A stretch of DNA of 64,000 nt from Catalimonadaceae bacterium JC749. GTDB lineage: Bacteria > Bacteroidota > Bacteroidia > Cytophagales > Cyclobacteriaceae. The notes beneath the pieces were generated by a model. That model was given only the letters and a program-made list of their open reading frames with translations, made no database searches and was not told where the DNA came from. Every line of letters begins with the position of its first letter. Positions within the stretch are counted from its first letter, which is position 1. The stretch spans positions 653,181-717,180 of the forward strand of contig JAJNNC010000003.1 of NCBI GenBank assembly GCA_021730635.1. Direction: 5' to 3'. Shown in pieces: positions 1-8,936 of this stretch. Made by a program: the position numbers and the translations under genes.

Positions 1-493
1 CAGCATTGGAAAGTTGTTTTTTTGTCTGTGCCAACTGATTCTCAGCATTTTCATAAGCCCGTTTATACTGATCAAACTGTGCTTTGGTGGCAGCGCCTCC
101 TTTATACAGGTTCTGATAACGTTCAAAGCTTTGACGGGCATCAGCCAAAGCCTGTTCGGCATTCGCCACAGCCAGGGTTTGTATTTTATCATCGATGCGG
201 GCAATCACTTGTCCTTTTTTGACATGATCCCCCAACTCAACATACAAGTTGGTAATTTTACCTTGTACTTCGGATTTGATATCGATCACCTGATGAGCGA
301 TGGCCGTACCGACCAGACTTAAGTTTCTCTCCGTGATACGACTTGCTACCGGTGCCGTATTCACAGAGACCCGCACATTAGATTTGTCTACAACTTCAGT
401 TTTAGCATCAATAACCTCTTTATTGCTCACAAGCCGAAAGGCTACGATACCCACTAAGATCAGTATAATAGCAATGGTGGTGATTCTTTTCAT
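1..493 (-). CDS. HlyD/RND-type efflux periplasmic adaptor (3'-truncated by window edge)
   Basis: Membrane fusion protein of a tripartite efflux pump, linking an inner-membrane transporter to the TolC-type channel encoded just upstream. Only the first ~164 residues are in the window. They show an N-terminal membrane anchor (MKRITTIAIILILVGIVAF), a biotinyl-lipoyl-like strand pair ending in LGDHVKKGQVIARIDD, and the start of the alpha-hairpin (ANAEQALADARQSFERYQNL). The gene lies 25 bp downstream of the tolC-like gene on the same strand, so it is very probably the third gene of a tetR-tolC-hlyD operon; the pump gene would follow outside the window. Family assignment is firm; the substrate is unknown. 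Confidence 0.9.
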   Translation of the reverse strand, partial: MKRITTIAIILILVGIVAFRLVSNKEVIDAKTEVVDKSNVRVSVNTAPVASRITERNLSLVGTAIAHQVIDIKSEVQGKITNLYVELGDHVKKGQVIARIDDKIQTLAVANAEQALADARQSFERYQNLYKGGAATKAQFDQYKRAYENAENQLAQTKKQLSNA

Positions 494-518
494 TGAAATG
501 ATTATTTGGGTTGATTAA

Positions 519-1922
519 TTAAAGTGATGATAGATAAGTCAGTAAGCTGCCTTTGGCTTTTTCAAAGTCCAGGCGGGCTACATATAAGTCGAGTAAAGTA
601 TTGATATAGGTGTTTTGTGCCTGACGCAAAGAGGTTTCTGCCTCTACCACATCGGTAGAAGTACCCACGCCTTCACGGAATTCCAGCTGGGTTACTTCAT
701 ACACCTGCTGCGCCAGGGCTACATTTTGTTGCTCCGCTTCGATGCGTTGCAACGTACTCTGGTATTGCGTCAGCGCGTTGGAAGCTTCCAGGTCAATGGC
801 TTGCCGGGTCAGGCTGATGTTCTCTTCCAGCTGCTGGGTCTTCAGTTTAGATTGCTGAATGCGGGCATTTCGTTGCAAACCATCAAACACAGGAATATTC
901 AATCGTAGCCCTATAGAGGCCGTTGTATAATCTACCCAGCCATTGTTAGGCGTGGCAAATAAGCCCAATTCGGCTCCTTGCGCCTGATAACCATAGTTGG
1001 CATAGGCACTCAGTTTAGGGTAATAACCTGCTTTGTTATTTCTCTGATCCAGCTTCTGAAGATCCAGATTGGTCTGTAAAAGCTGATAATCAATTCTGTT
1101 TTTATAGAAGTCTTCCGATATGTCCGCTAAAACCGCATTATCCTCCTGAAAGTTGAAAGTTGTATCGCTTAGCACCACAGCTTGTGTCAATGGCATACCC
1201 ATCTGAAATTTAAGGCTGTTGAGCACCTGTTCCAACTGTAATTCTGCCTGCTGAATCTGTGATGTCAGGTTACTGGCATTCACACGCAGTCGGTTCACAT
1301 CTACCTGCTTGGCCACTCCATTTTCAAATTGTAGTTGGGTGGTGGTCAGGGTTTGCTCGGTACTCTCCAGGTTGGAGCGCAAAAGCTGAAGTTGTTTTTG
1401 CACTACTATTACCTGATAGTATGCGCTGGCAATATTGTAAGCTGTCTCTTCGCTTACCTGCTGCGTTTGCTGCTGATACAACTGCCCACTGGATTTAGCC
1501 GCATTTAATCCCACCCAGAACGAAGGATCAAAGATCATCTGCGTCACTTCACCCGACAGCCCAGAATTGTACTGGTAACCCATGGGTATACCTATTCCTT
1601 CTTCATTCCCTGAATCGCCCCCGTCGGGTGCTCCCGGAATGCCTCCCGGAATGACGAGCAGCGGAATTTTCAGGCGGTCTTCAAAATTTCCATTAATGTT
1701 GGCCTGCGGCAATCCGCGGCCTCTTACTTCATTGGTTTGTTGTTCTGCAATCTTTTCATCAAAGCGGGCCATCTTGATCCGGCTGTTATGTTGCCCGGCA
1801 TAGTCAATGGCCTCTTGAATAGACAAAGGCATAGGCTCAGTAGATTGAGCCAGGGTTTGGTTAGCAATCCAGGGGCAAAATAGTAAAGAAATAGCCAGGA
1901 TAGTCTTGATTTGAATTCTCAT
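519..1922 (-). CDS. TolC family outer membrane efflux protein
   Basis: Outer-membrane channel of a tripartite efflux system. The 467-residue product has a signal peptide (MRIQIKTILAISLLFCPWIANQTLAQ) and the two tandem OEP repeats typical of the family: long alternating alpha-helical/coiled-coil stretches rich in Q, L and A (e.g. NLTSQIQQAELQLEQVLNSL) separated by beta-strand segments. The length is normal for TolC homologues. The start is followed on the minus strand by an adaptor gene and preceded by a tetR gene 56 bp upstream, with an inverted repeat in the gap. This context argues for a drug or solvent efflux operon under TetR control. Substrate unknown. Confidence 0.93.
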   Translation of the reverse strand: MRIQIKTILAISLLFCPWIANQTLAQSTEPMPLSIQEAIDYAGQHNSRIKMARFDEKIAEQQTNEVRGRGLPQANINGNFEDRLKIPLLVIPGGIPGAPDGGDSGNEEGIGIPMGYQYNSGLSGEVTQMIFDPSFWVGLNAAKSSGQLYQQQTQQVSEETAYNIASAYYQVIVVQKQLQLLRSNLESTEQTLTTTQLQFENGVAKQVDVNRLRVNASNLTSQIQQAELQLEQVLNSLKFQMGMPLTQAVVLSDTTFNFQEDNAVLADISEDFYKNRIDYQLLQTNLDLQKLDQRNNKAGYYPKLSAYANYGYQAQGAELGLFATPNNGWVDYTTASIGLRLNIPVFDGLQRNARIQQSKLKTQQLEENISLTRQAIDLEASNALTQYQSTLQRIEAEQQNVALAQQVYEVTQLEFREGVGTSTDVVEAETSLRQAQNTYINTLLDLYVARLDFEKAKGSLLTYLSSL

Positions 1923-1935
1923 TTTAAATGTACCT

Positions 1936-1953
1936 TTTAAACATTTGTTTAAA
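1936..1953. promoter_or_regulatory. Inverted repeat, probable TetR operator 2
   Basis: TTTAAAC-N4-GTTTAAA, an exact 7-bp inverted repeat in the 56-bp gap between the tetR gene and the tolC start. The same arms and spacing occur at 2648-2665 in front of tetR. That the TetR protein encoded here binds both is an inference from this duplication. Confidence 0.7.
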
Positions 1954-1978
1954 TTTATTACAAAAAAAAGCCATAGCT

Positions 1979-2617
1979 TTAATCATCCGTTTTTTTCAGG
2001 TAAGCGATGATCATATCAGCCACAATCTGCTTACGCTCTTCCAGAAACTGATCCCACTTTTCACCTTCCAATCCCTCAAAGGAACGCAGCATAGGCATGG
2101 ACAGAAAAGGAGCTGTCATCTGCGAATTGAGCAAAAACTGAAAATGCAGGGGATCTATCTTTCGTATGTTCCCTTTTTCAGCTTCTTCTTTCAATTGCTT
2201 CAACATGCTTGAATTGGCGAATCGCTCTCTGTACAGCTTCGCTACATTCTCAAAAGCGGAAGGATCCTGACGGCATTCACTCATGATGAACATGGGCAGA
2301 TCCGGATTCTTTTTTAATTGATCGGTCACTTCACTCACAAAACGGCGGATGCGGATTTCCAGGGGTATATCTTCCTGAAAAAATATAGCGGCGATTTGTT
2401 GTGAATACTCCTTGAAGTTTTCAGCGAAAATACTTTTGAAAAGCTTGTCCTTACTTCGAAAATAGTAGTTAAGCAAAGCAATATTAACGCCTGCCTCTTC
2501 TGCCACATCTCTGATGGTAGTGGCAGCATACCCTCTTTCAGTAAACAGCTTTTTAGCCGCCATCCGGATTTTCTCCTCTGTATTATCTGCTGTTGTATGT
2601 TGTTTTTCGTCTGTCAT
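1979..2617 (-). CDS. TetR/AcrR family transcriptional regulator
   Basis: DNA-binding repressor, 212 residues, the usual length for the family. The N-terminal helix-turn-helix is clear (about residues 16-62: TERGYAATTIRDVAEEAGVN followed by LLNYYFRSKDKLF); the C-terminal ligand-binding domain is poorly conserved, as expected. It is the first gene of the tetR-tolC-hlyD run. Its start codon lies 10 bp from an exact TACATTTG -7 element, and an inverted repeat overlaps the -33 element, so it probably represses itself and the efflux genes. The inducing ligand cannot be read from sequence. Confidence 0.93.
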   Translation of the reverse strand: MTDEKQHTTADNTEEKIRMAAKKLFTERGYAATTIRDVAEEAGVNIALLNYYFRSKDKLFKSIFAENFKEYSQQIAAIFFQEDIPLEIRIRRFVSEVTDQLKKNPDLPMFIMSECRQDPSAFENVAKLYRERFANSSMLKQLKEEAEKGNIRKIDPLHFQFLLNSQMTAPFLSMPMLRSFEGLEGEKWDQFLEERKQIVADMIIAYLKKTDD

Positions 2618-2626
2618 ACGCTTTTA

Positions 2627-2656
2627 CAAATGTACTTAAACACTCTTTTTAAACAA
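2627..2656 (-). promoter_or_regulatory. Bacteroidota-type promoter of tetR
   Basis: On the minus strand, TTG (2656-2654), a 19-bp spacer, then TACATTTG (2634-2627): an exact match to the TTG-N19-TAnnTTTG arrangement known for the primary sigma factor of Bacteroidota. It lies just upstream of the tetR ATG at 2617 and is overlapped by the palindrome at 2648-2665. Confidence 0.75.
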
Positions 2657-2665
2657 ACGTTTAAA
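2648..2665. promoter_or_regulatory. Inverted repeat, probable TetR operator 1
   Basis: TTTAAAC-N4-GTTTAAA, same arms and spacing as the element at 1936-1953. It covers the -33 TTG of the tetR promoter, a position suited to repression by steric blocking. Confidence 0.72.
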
Positions 2666-2965
2666 ACAGAAAAAGGTTTCTAGGATGAAAAATAATATCC
2701 TCGCTTCTCCTGTTTTCCAAGTAAGAAATCCCTATCGGAACACACATTTTATCTACTGATGATGTTATGAAATATTATACGGTTATTGCAGGAAATTATA
2801 TTATTGTATTCTGCGCCATATATCTATTTCATTATATTATTCCAGATAGAACAGTTTTTCTTGATTTATTGCCCCCTTCCTGTTCAAACTTATGGAGTTT
2901 ATTTTTTAACTTTCGCGTTTGCACAGTAACTTAACCCTACATTCAACCAATCTAACCTTTTATTT
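2666..2965. other. AT-rich intergenic region between tetR and amidohydrolase gene
   Basis: Divergent gap that should hold the promoter of the amidohydrolase operon. The best candidate -7 is TAACTTTC near 2908-2915, one base from consensus, without a well-placed -33. A 55-codon hydrophobic open frame (2767-2934) is present but has no family resemblance. No RNA gene or repeat was seen. Confidence 0.4.
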
Positions 2966-5900
2966 ATGAAGAAGTTATGCACTGTTTTTCTTTGCCTGTT
3001 ACTCCATTCATGGGTATGGGCTCAGGAAAATATTTACCCGGTGAATGGTGTGCGAGATAACCGCTTGGGTATCTACCTGTTTACCAACGCTACTATTTTT
3101 CAGGATTACCAGACCAGACTCGACAAGGCCTCTTTACTCATCAAAGATGGTGTAGTGGAAGCGGTGGGCACCAACCTCGAAGCCCCTGAAGGCGCCAGAG
3201 TCATAGACCTGCAGGGAAAATTTATTTATCCTTCTCTCATCGACCTGTATAGTAATTACGGTCTTTCACCCGTACCTGAAACAAAACCTTTTAGCTATGG
3301 TGATAAGGAACAACTGGAGCGTAAGACCGAAGGCCCCTACAGTACCAATGACGCCATCAAGTCTCATTATAATGCCGTAGAAGATTTTGCGGTGAAAGAC
3401 GAAGAAGCTACACTCTACCGGGAGATTGGTTTTGGTGCTGTGCTGACCAACAAAAGAGATGGCCTGGCCCGGGGTTCTTCTTCCCTGGTGACTTTATCAG
3501 ATGAAGCGCCAAACAAGGTGGTGCTGATCCCCCAAGCAGCCGCTCACTATTCTTTTGACAAGGGGAGTTCTACCCAGTATTATCCGATTTCTAAAATGGG
3601 TTTTATTGCCCTGTTGCGTCAGACATACCTGGATGCAGCATGGTATCAGTCTGCCGCAAACCAGGACTATAGCGACATTTCTCTGCAAGCCTGGAATAGC
3701 TTGCAGGATCTTCCTCAAATATTCGATGCCCCCGGATGGCTGCAGATGCTGCGGGCCGATAAACTGGGCGATGAGTTTGGCAAACAATATATCCTCTGTG
3801 GCAGTGGCGACGAATACCAGCGCCTGGAAGAAATAAAGGCGACACAAGCGCCACTGATTGTGCCTGTGAACTTTCCGGCCCCCTTCGATGTAAACGATCC
3901 CTATGATGCCCAGGACATAGACCTGGAAGAAATGATGCACTGGGAACTCGCCCCCACCAACCTGAGCCATCTGGCAGAGGAAGGCTTGGAATTTACCATT
4001 ACTTCCAACGGACTGAAAGATAAAAAGGAGTTCTGGCCCAACCTGAGAAAAGCCATTCAGCATGGCCTGAGCGAAGAAGCTGCCCTGAAAGCTTTGACCT
4101 ACACTCCTGCCAGACTGCTACGGGCAGAAAACCAGCTGGGAAGTTTGAATAAAGGCGTAGCCGCCAATTTTCTGGTCACTTCCGGTAATATCTTTGAGAA
4201 AGATGCTGTCATCTATGAGAACTGGATTCAGGGGAAACCCTTTGTACTGGCCGACCGGGAAGCCAGCAATTTGGAGGGCGTATATACCCTGACGGTGGGC
4301 GACCAATCTTATTCTATGGAAGTAAGCGGCCAGCCAGGGAAACATCAGTTTGCCTTGGCGAAAGATACCACAGACACCAAAATAAATGCTACTGTACAGG
4401 GCGATATGGTCACCCTGACTTTTGCCCCTGATAGTCAGAATAATGAACTTGTTCGTCTTTCAGGGTGGGTAGAAGGCAAGAACCTGAAAGGTAAAGGACA
4501 GCAACCCGATGGCTCCTGGATTCCCTGGACCGCTACCTATCAGAAAGCCTTGTCTCCTTCCCCGGAAAGTGCGTCCCCTCAGGAAAGTGAACCGGCATCG
4601 ACAGAGGAATTGGCCGATATTCTCTATCCTTTTCTGCCCTTCGGCAATCCACAGCTACCCCAGGCAAAAACCTACCTGATCAAAAATGCTACCGTCTGGA
4701 CCAACGAGGCAGAAGGTATCATTGAAAATACGGATGTGCTAGTCAGGGATGGAAAAATAGCCCAGGTAGGAAACAACCTTTCTGATAACAATGCTGAGGT
4801 CATTGATGGGAGTGGCAAACATCTGACTTCCGGCATTATCGATGAGCATTCGCATATTGCCTTGTCCAGTGTGAATGATGTGGCCACCAGTTCTTCCATG
4901 GTGCGGATGAAAGACGTGGTAGATCCGGTAGATATTGATATTTATCGGCAGCTTTCCGGAGGCGTCACCGCGTCTCAGTTGTTGCATGGGTCGGCCAATC
5001 CTATCGGCGGACAATCGGCCATTGTTAAATTGCGCTGGGGAGCCGCACCGGAAGACATGCTCATTGAAGGGGCAGATGAATTTATCAAGTTTGCTTTGGG
5101 TGAAAATGTAAAGCGGTCTTCCAACGAGAATTCTGTCCGCTACCCGCAAACCAGAATGGGCGTAGAGCAGGTCTATATGGATGCCTTTACCCAGGCTAAA
5201 GCCTATGACGAAACCTGGAAAAACTACAATGCCCTTTCTGCTAAAGAAAAAGGCAAAGCGGTGGCACCCCGCCGGGACCTGGCCCTGGAAGCCCTGGCAG
5301 AGATCATCAACAAAGAACGTTTTGTAACCTGCCACTCTTACGTACAGTCAGAGATCAATATGATGATGCATGTGGCCGAACATTTCGGTTTTAACATCAA
5401 TACCTTTACCCACATTCTGGAAGGCTACAAAGTAGCGGATAAAATGGCAGCCCATGGCGTAGGCGGCTCTACTTTTGCCGACTGGTGGGCTTATAAGTTC
5501 GAAGTGCGTTATGCGATTCCTTATAATGCGACCCTCATGAACATGGCAGGTGTGACCACAGCTATCAACTCCGATGATGCCGAAATGGCACGCAGACTCA
5601 ATCAGGAAGCGGCCAAGTCGGTGAAATACGGGGGCATGACAGAAGAAGAAGCCTGGAAAATGGTGACGTTGAATCCTGCCAAGCTACTACACCTGGATGA
5701 CCGCATGGGCAGCGTCAAAGTGGGCAAAGATGCCGACCTGGTCCTATGGTCTGACCATCCGCTGTCTATCTACGCCAAAGTAGAAAAGAACATGATAGAC
5801 GGAAGCATTTATTACGATCTGGAGGAGGATACCAAAAAGAGAGAGATGATCGCACAGGAAAGAGCCCGTCTGGTGCAAAAAATGCAGTTTGCCAAAGAAA

Positions 5901-5986
5901 ACGGAGCACCTACCCAGGCAGCTGCCGGAAAGGTAAAACAGCGTTTTCATTGTGAAGACCTCTTTTTCGGTAAGATTTCAGAATAG
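2966..5986 (+). CDS. Exported tandem amidohydrolase (1006 aa; C-terminal half carries the metal ligands)
   Basis: Metal-dependent hydrolase of the amidohydrolase superfamily, with signal peptide (MKKLCTVFLCLLLHSWVWAQ) and two amidohydrolase-like halves. In the C-terminal half the ligand set is intact: HSH at 628-630 in GIIDEHSHIAL, H790 (TCHSYVQ), H816 (TFTHILEG), D870/D871 (INSDDAE), plus the C-terminal beta-sandwich motif VGKDADLVLWSDHP. In the N-terminal half (about 30-430) the corresponding motif reads PSLIDLYSNYG, with no HxH, so it is probably non-catalytic. It is followed after 86 bp by another amidohydrolase-fold gene on the same strand. The substrate (dipeptide, imide or similar) cannot be told. 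Confidence 0.9.
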   Translation: MKKLCTVFLCLLLHSWVWAQENIYPVNGVRDNRLGIYLFTNATIFQDYQTRLDKASLLIKDGVVEAVGTNLEAPEGARVIDLQGKFIYPSLIDLYSNYGLSPVPETKPFSYGDKEQLERKTEGPYSTNDAIKSHYNAVEDFAVKDEEATLYREIGFGAVLTNKRDGLARGSSSLVTLSDEAPNKVVLIPQAAAHYSFDKGSSTQYYPISKMGFIALLRQTYLDAAWYQSAANQDYSDISLQAWNSLQDLPQIFDAPGWLQMLRADKLGDEFGKQYILCGSGDEYQRLEEIKATQAPLIVPVNFPAPFDVNDPYDAQDIDLEEMMHWELAPTNLSHLAEEGLEFTITSNGLKDKKEFWPNLRKAIQHGLSEEAALKALTYTPARLLRAENQLGSLNKGVAANFLVTSGNIFEKDAVIYENWIQGKPFVLADREASNLEGVYTLTVGDQSYSMEVSGQPGKHQFALAKDTTDTKINATVQGDMVTLTFAPDSQNNELVRLSGWVEGKNLKGKGQQPDGSWIPWTATYQKALSPSPESASPQESEPASTEELADILYPFLPFGNPQLPQAKTYLIKNATVWTNEAEGIIENTDVLVRDGKIAQVGNNLSDNNAEVIDGSGKHLTSGIIDEHSHIALSSVNDVATSSSMVRMKDVVDPVDIDIYRQLSGGVTASQLLHGSANPIGGQSAIVKLRWGAAPEDMLIEGADEFIKFALGENVKRSSNENSVRYPQTRMGVEQVYMDAFTQAKAYDETWKNYNALSAKEKGKAVAPRRDLALEALAEIINKERFVTCHSYVQSEINMMMHVAEHFGFNINTFTHILEGYKVADKMAAHGVGGSTFADWWAYKFEVRYAIPYNATLMNMAGVTTAINSDDAEMARRLNQEAAKSVKYGGMTEEEAWKMVTLNPAKLLHLDDRMGSVKVGKDADLVLWSDHPLSIYAKVEKNMIDGSIYYDLEEDTKKREMIAQERARLVQKMQFAKENGAPTQAAAGKVKQRFHCEDLFFGKISE

Positions 5987-6072
5987 AATAAATCCGGATG
6001 ACCTAACAGCAGGGGATGATATTTTCATCCGCTGGCTTCTGGACATGTTAAAAAATTACAACCAATACAAAA

Positions 6073-7398
6073 ATGAAAATATCACAATTAGTTATTTTAC
6101 TCATAGCCTTCACCGGAACCGCCGGCTTGGCACAGGTACCGGCACCCGGTGCTCCCCAATCTCAACCCATTTTGCTCACCGGAGGCACCGTGCATGTAGG
6201 TAATGGTGAAGTCATTGAGAATGCAGCTGTCGCTTTTGACAAAGGCAAGATTACCTGGGTAGGCAAAGCGTCGGAAGTAAATCAGGATACTGTCTCTTAT
6301 GAAGTCATTGAGGTGGAAGGAAAGCATGTGTATCCGGGCTTCATTCTACCCAACACTGACATAGGCTTGAAGGAAATCGGTGCTGTGCGGGCCACGGTGG
6401 ATAACAATGAAACCGGAGCGCTGAATCCCAATGTACGGGCCCTGATCTCTTACAATACAGACTCTGAGCTGATTCCTACCATCCGTTTCAATGGAATTCT
6501 GCTGGCGCAGGTAGCTCCCCAGGGAAGCATGGTACCCGGCACTTCCTCTATTGTTCATTTAGACGCCTGGAACTGGGAAGATGCTGCGGTGGTAGAAGAT
6601 GATGCCATGCACCTTAACTGGCCCGGCCGCTTTACCGCCGACTTTGATTTTACTACTTTCACGGTAAACCGCAAACTCAACGAAGAATATACACCGCAGG
6701 TACGTATGCTGGAAGAACTGTTTGCAGATGCCGCTGCCTATCATCAACTGGGAGAGCCTCAGATCACCAATCTCAAGCTGGAAGCCATGAAGGGTCTCTT
6801 TGAGGGCAGCAAAGCCCTGTTTATCCACTCCGATGAACCCAGGGAAATTATAGAAAGTGTCAACTTCGCCCAACAGCACGGGGTAAAGCGCATTGTACTG
6901 GTCAGTGGCACGGGCGTCAACCTGGTCAAAGATTTTATTAAAGAAAAAAGTATTCCGGTCATAGTCTCCAATCTGCATGTGCTTCCCGAAACCACCGACG
7001 ACGATGTGGATATGCCCTATAAGCTACCGTACTTACTGAGCCAGGAAGGTATTCTGGTAGGATTGGGTTATGAAGCGGATATGAATGCAGGCGCTCGAAA
7101 CCTTCCTTTTATTGCAGGAACAGCAGCCGCTTACGGACTTGACAAGGAAGCAGCCCTGCAACTCATTACAGCCAATAACGCCAAGATAATGGGTATTGAA
7201 GACCAGGCGGGTACCCTGGAAGAAGGGAAGAGAGCGATTCTGTTTGTCTCAGCAGGAGATGCTCTGGATATGCGCAGCAACCAGGTGGACATGGCCTTTG
7301 TGGACGGACGACAGATAACACTGCCGGCTATGCAGCAGCGCCTGTTTGAAAAGTACGAGAAGAAATACAGCCAGGAGGGTGATGCCAAAATGGAATAA
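6073..7398 (+). CDS. Exported amidohydrolase-fold protein, HxH motif absent
   Basis: 441-residue protein with signal peptide (MKISQLVILLIAFTGTAGLAQ), N-terminal amidohydrolase sandwich strand (GGTVHVGNGEVIENAAVAFD) and C-terminal motif GTLEEGKRAILFVSAGDALD typical of the superfamily. Where active members have an HxH after the PG(F/L)I motif, this one reads PGFILPNTDIG, and no obvious later His or Asp ligands remain. It probably is a partner or scaffold of the larger amidohydrolase encoded 86 bp upstream, with which it appears co-transcribed; a hairpin terminator follows at 7427-7452. Fold assignment is firm; lack of activity is inferred. Confidence 0.85.
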   Translation: MKISQLVILLIAFTGTAGLAQVPAPGAPQSQPILLTGGTVHVGNGEVIENAAVAFDKGKITWVGKASEVNQDTVSYEVIEVEGKHVYPGFILPNTDIGLKEIGAVRATVDNNETGALNPNVRALISYNTDSELIPTIRFNGILLAQVAPQGSMVPGTSSIVHLDAWNWEDAAVVEDDAMHLNWPGRFTADFDFTTFTVNRKLNEEYTPQVRMLEELFADAAAYHQLGEPQITNLKLEAMKGLFEGSKALFIHSDEPREIIESVNFAQQHGVKRIVLVSGTGVNLVKDFIKEKSIPVIVSNLHVLPETTDDDVDMPYKLPYLLSQEGILVGLGYEADMNAGARNLPFIAGTAAAYGLDKEAALQLITANNAKIMGIEDQAGTLEEGKRAILFVSAGDALDMRSNQVDMAFVDGRQITLPAMQQRLFEKYEKKYSQEGDAKME

Positions 7399-7426
7399 TG
7401 CTCTCACCCTCATAAAGACAATGCAG

Positions 7427-7452
7427 AAAGGCCTTCCAAAGAGGCCTTTTTT
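7427..7452 (+). terminator. Rho-independent terminator after the amidohydrolase operon
   Basis: AAAGGCCT, 7-nt loop, AGGCCTTT followed by a T run, 28 bp after the stop codon. Confidence 0.85.
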
Positions 7453-7770
7453 GTTGGTGCAAGCAGAGAGAATTATAGGATTATTTATGTCTCTTGGTAG
7501 AATATTTATTTCTAATGTTTGCCCCTGCCAGGAAATCTAAATGAATAGTACAATTTGCATCTCATATTACAAACAAAATAATTTAATAATACAATTTCCA
7601 TTTTTTTGTAAATATATTAAATTTGGTAAGGTTTAGTAGATGTTGGTCTGGGTACGCCACCTAACTTATGAAGTTTGTTTCCCGCTTCCCGGAGGAACAG
7701 CCATGTCAATTGTATCTATCAATTGTATCTATCAATCTTATTTATATACACAACTTAATTCTAAAACAAC
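7453..7770. other. Intergenic region with short tandem repeat
   Basis: About 320 bp of AT-rich sequence before the ScyD-like gene. It holds a 13-bp unit TCAATTGTATCTA in two exact copies plus five further bases (7706-7736). No gene was seen and no exact TAnnTTTG element was found near the downstream start. Confidence 0.5.
7706..7736. repeat. 13-bp direct tandem repeat
   Basis: TCAATTGTATCTA at 7706-7718 and 7719-7731, then TCAAT. It sits 35 bp before the next start codon; role unknown. Confidence 0.8.
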
Positions 7771-8790
7771 ATGCGTACTAAACTAACCAAACTCCTTTCG
7801 CTATTAGTACTCCTGGCCACTACCAGTTGCCATGAATTGTTTGACCTGCTAGACGAATTACATTCAGAAGAACCGAAAGTCATTGAGTATGCTTCGGGGC
7901 TAAACACTCCTTTTGGTTTGGAATTAGATCCTGAGGGCAATGTATGGGTAGCCGAAGCCGGTTCCGGCAACAGCGATGGACGTATTTCCGTGATTACTGA
8001 CCAAGATGAGGTTTATCCCGTGATTGAAGGTTTTAGCTCTGTTGTTGCTGATGAAGAACCGACTCCTATCGGAGTTTCCCACATGGTTCTGCAAGACCAC
8101 ACACTTTGGATCTTGAACATTGTTGAAGGAAGGCTTTACTGGGCTGATGTCTCCTCTTTTCAGCCAGGCGATACTCCCATGCAGGCCAGTGAACTGGAAT
8201 TTCAAGACATCGCAACCTTTGTGCTGGAGTATGACTTTGGAGATGCCGACACTGGTGAATCCAATCCTTATAACCTGACTATAGGTCCGGAAGGAAACCT
8301 CTATATCACGGATGCGGCTGCCAATGCGATCATCCGGAGAGAAGCGGGTACCGGTGCTTTGAGTGTATTTGCCCTCATACCTTCCATTGACAATCCAACA
8401 GAAATAGGACCTCCTGTGATACATGCTGTGCCTACCGGTATTGCCTTCAATGGCCATAAGTTTTTTGTCTCTACACTGACAGGCTTTCCATTCCCCAAAA
8501 AAGAAGCGCTGATTTACGCTGTGGATCTGGAGGGCAATGTTGCTGTATACGACAAAGGATTTACCACCCTGGTAGATATTATCTTAGATCCGGACAAGAA
8601 ACCGGTAGTGCTACAATTTGCTAAATTCGAACAGGGATTCGCTCCTATGACCGGACGTGTTGTCCGTTCTGAAGAAAATGAGGTCATTCTGGACAAACTC
8701 AATTATCCCCTGGGTATCAGAAGAAAAGGGTTGAAGACTTATTATGTGACCAGTGCGGCCGACGGTACTGTAACGAAGCTTGCCTTCTGA
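7771..8790 (+). CDS. ScyD/ScyE-like beta-propeller lipoprotein
   Basis: 339-residue lipoprotein: signal peptide with lipobox LLATTSC (Cys20). The rest matches the ScyD/ScyE family, a six-bladed NHL-like propeller related to proteins of the cyanobacterial scytonemin cluster: GLELDPEGNVWVAEAGSGNSDGR near the N-terminus, LTIGPEGNLYITDAAANAI in the middle and GIRRKGLKTYYVTSAADGTV at the end. These are repeated strand-turn units with the GNxY/W-(I/V) pattern. The function outside cyanobacteria is not established and no scytonemin genes are nearby. A terminator hairpin follows at 8856-8887, so the gene is monocistronic. Confidence 0.82.
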   Translation: MRTKLTKLLSLLVLLATTSCHELFDLLDELHSEEPKVIEYASGLNTPFGLELDPEGNVWVAEAGSGNSDGRISVITDQDEVYPVIEGFSSVVADEEPTPIGVSHMVLQDHTLWILNIVEGRLYWADVSSFQPGDTPMQASELEFQDIATFVLEYDFGDADTGESNPYNLTIGPEGNLYITDAAANAIIRREAGTGALSVFALIPSIDNPTEIGPPVIHAVPTGIAFNGHKFFVSTLTGFPFPKKEALIYAVDLEGNVAVYDKGFTTLVDIILDPDKKPVVLQFAKFEQGFAPMTGRVVRSEENEVILDKLNYPLGIRRKGLKTYYVTSAADGTVTKLAF

Positions 8791-8855
8791 AAACCCACTT
8801 ACTACAGAGCAGGTTTTACAAGCTGACTAATCGTATTAAACGCCGGATTTCTTTC

Positions 8856-8887
8856 AAAAGCCTTTCTCCTCAAAAGAAGGGCTTTTT
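8856..8887 (+). terminator. Rho-independent terminator after ScyD-like gene
   Basis: AAAAGCC, 16-nt loop, GGGCTTTTT. It is placed 66 bp after the stop codon. Confidence 0.75.
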
Positions 8888-8936
8888 CATGTACAAGCCT
8901 GACATAAAACGCGCACACCGACTGGTAGAACAAGCA

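Noticed and set aside
2767..2934. 55-codon hydrophobic frame upstream of the amidohydrolase gene
   Set aside because: AT-rich intergenic DNA often gives hydrophobic frames; no family match and the frame ends 31 bp before the next start with no supporting signal.
3497..4063. 188-codon minus-strand frame inside the amidohydrolase gene
   Set aside because: Shadow of the strong plus-strand gene; Cys/His/Phe-rich peptide without domain features.
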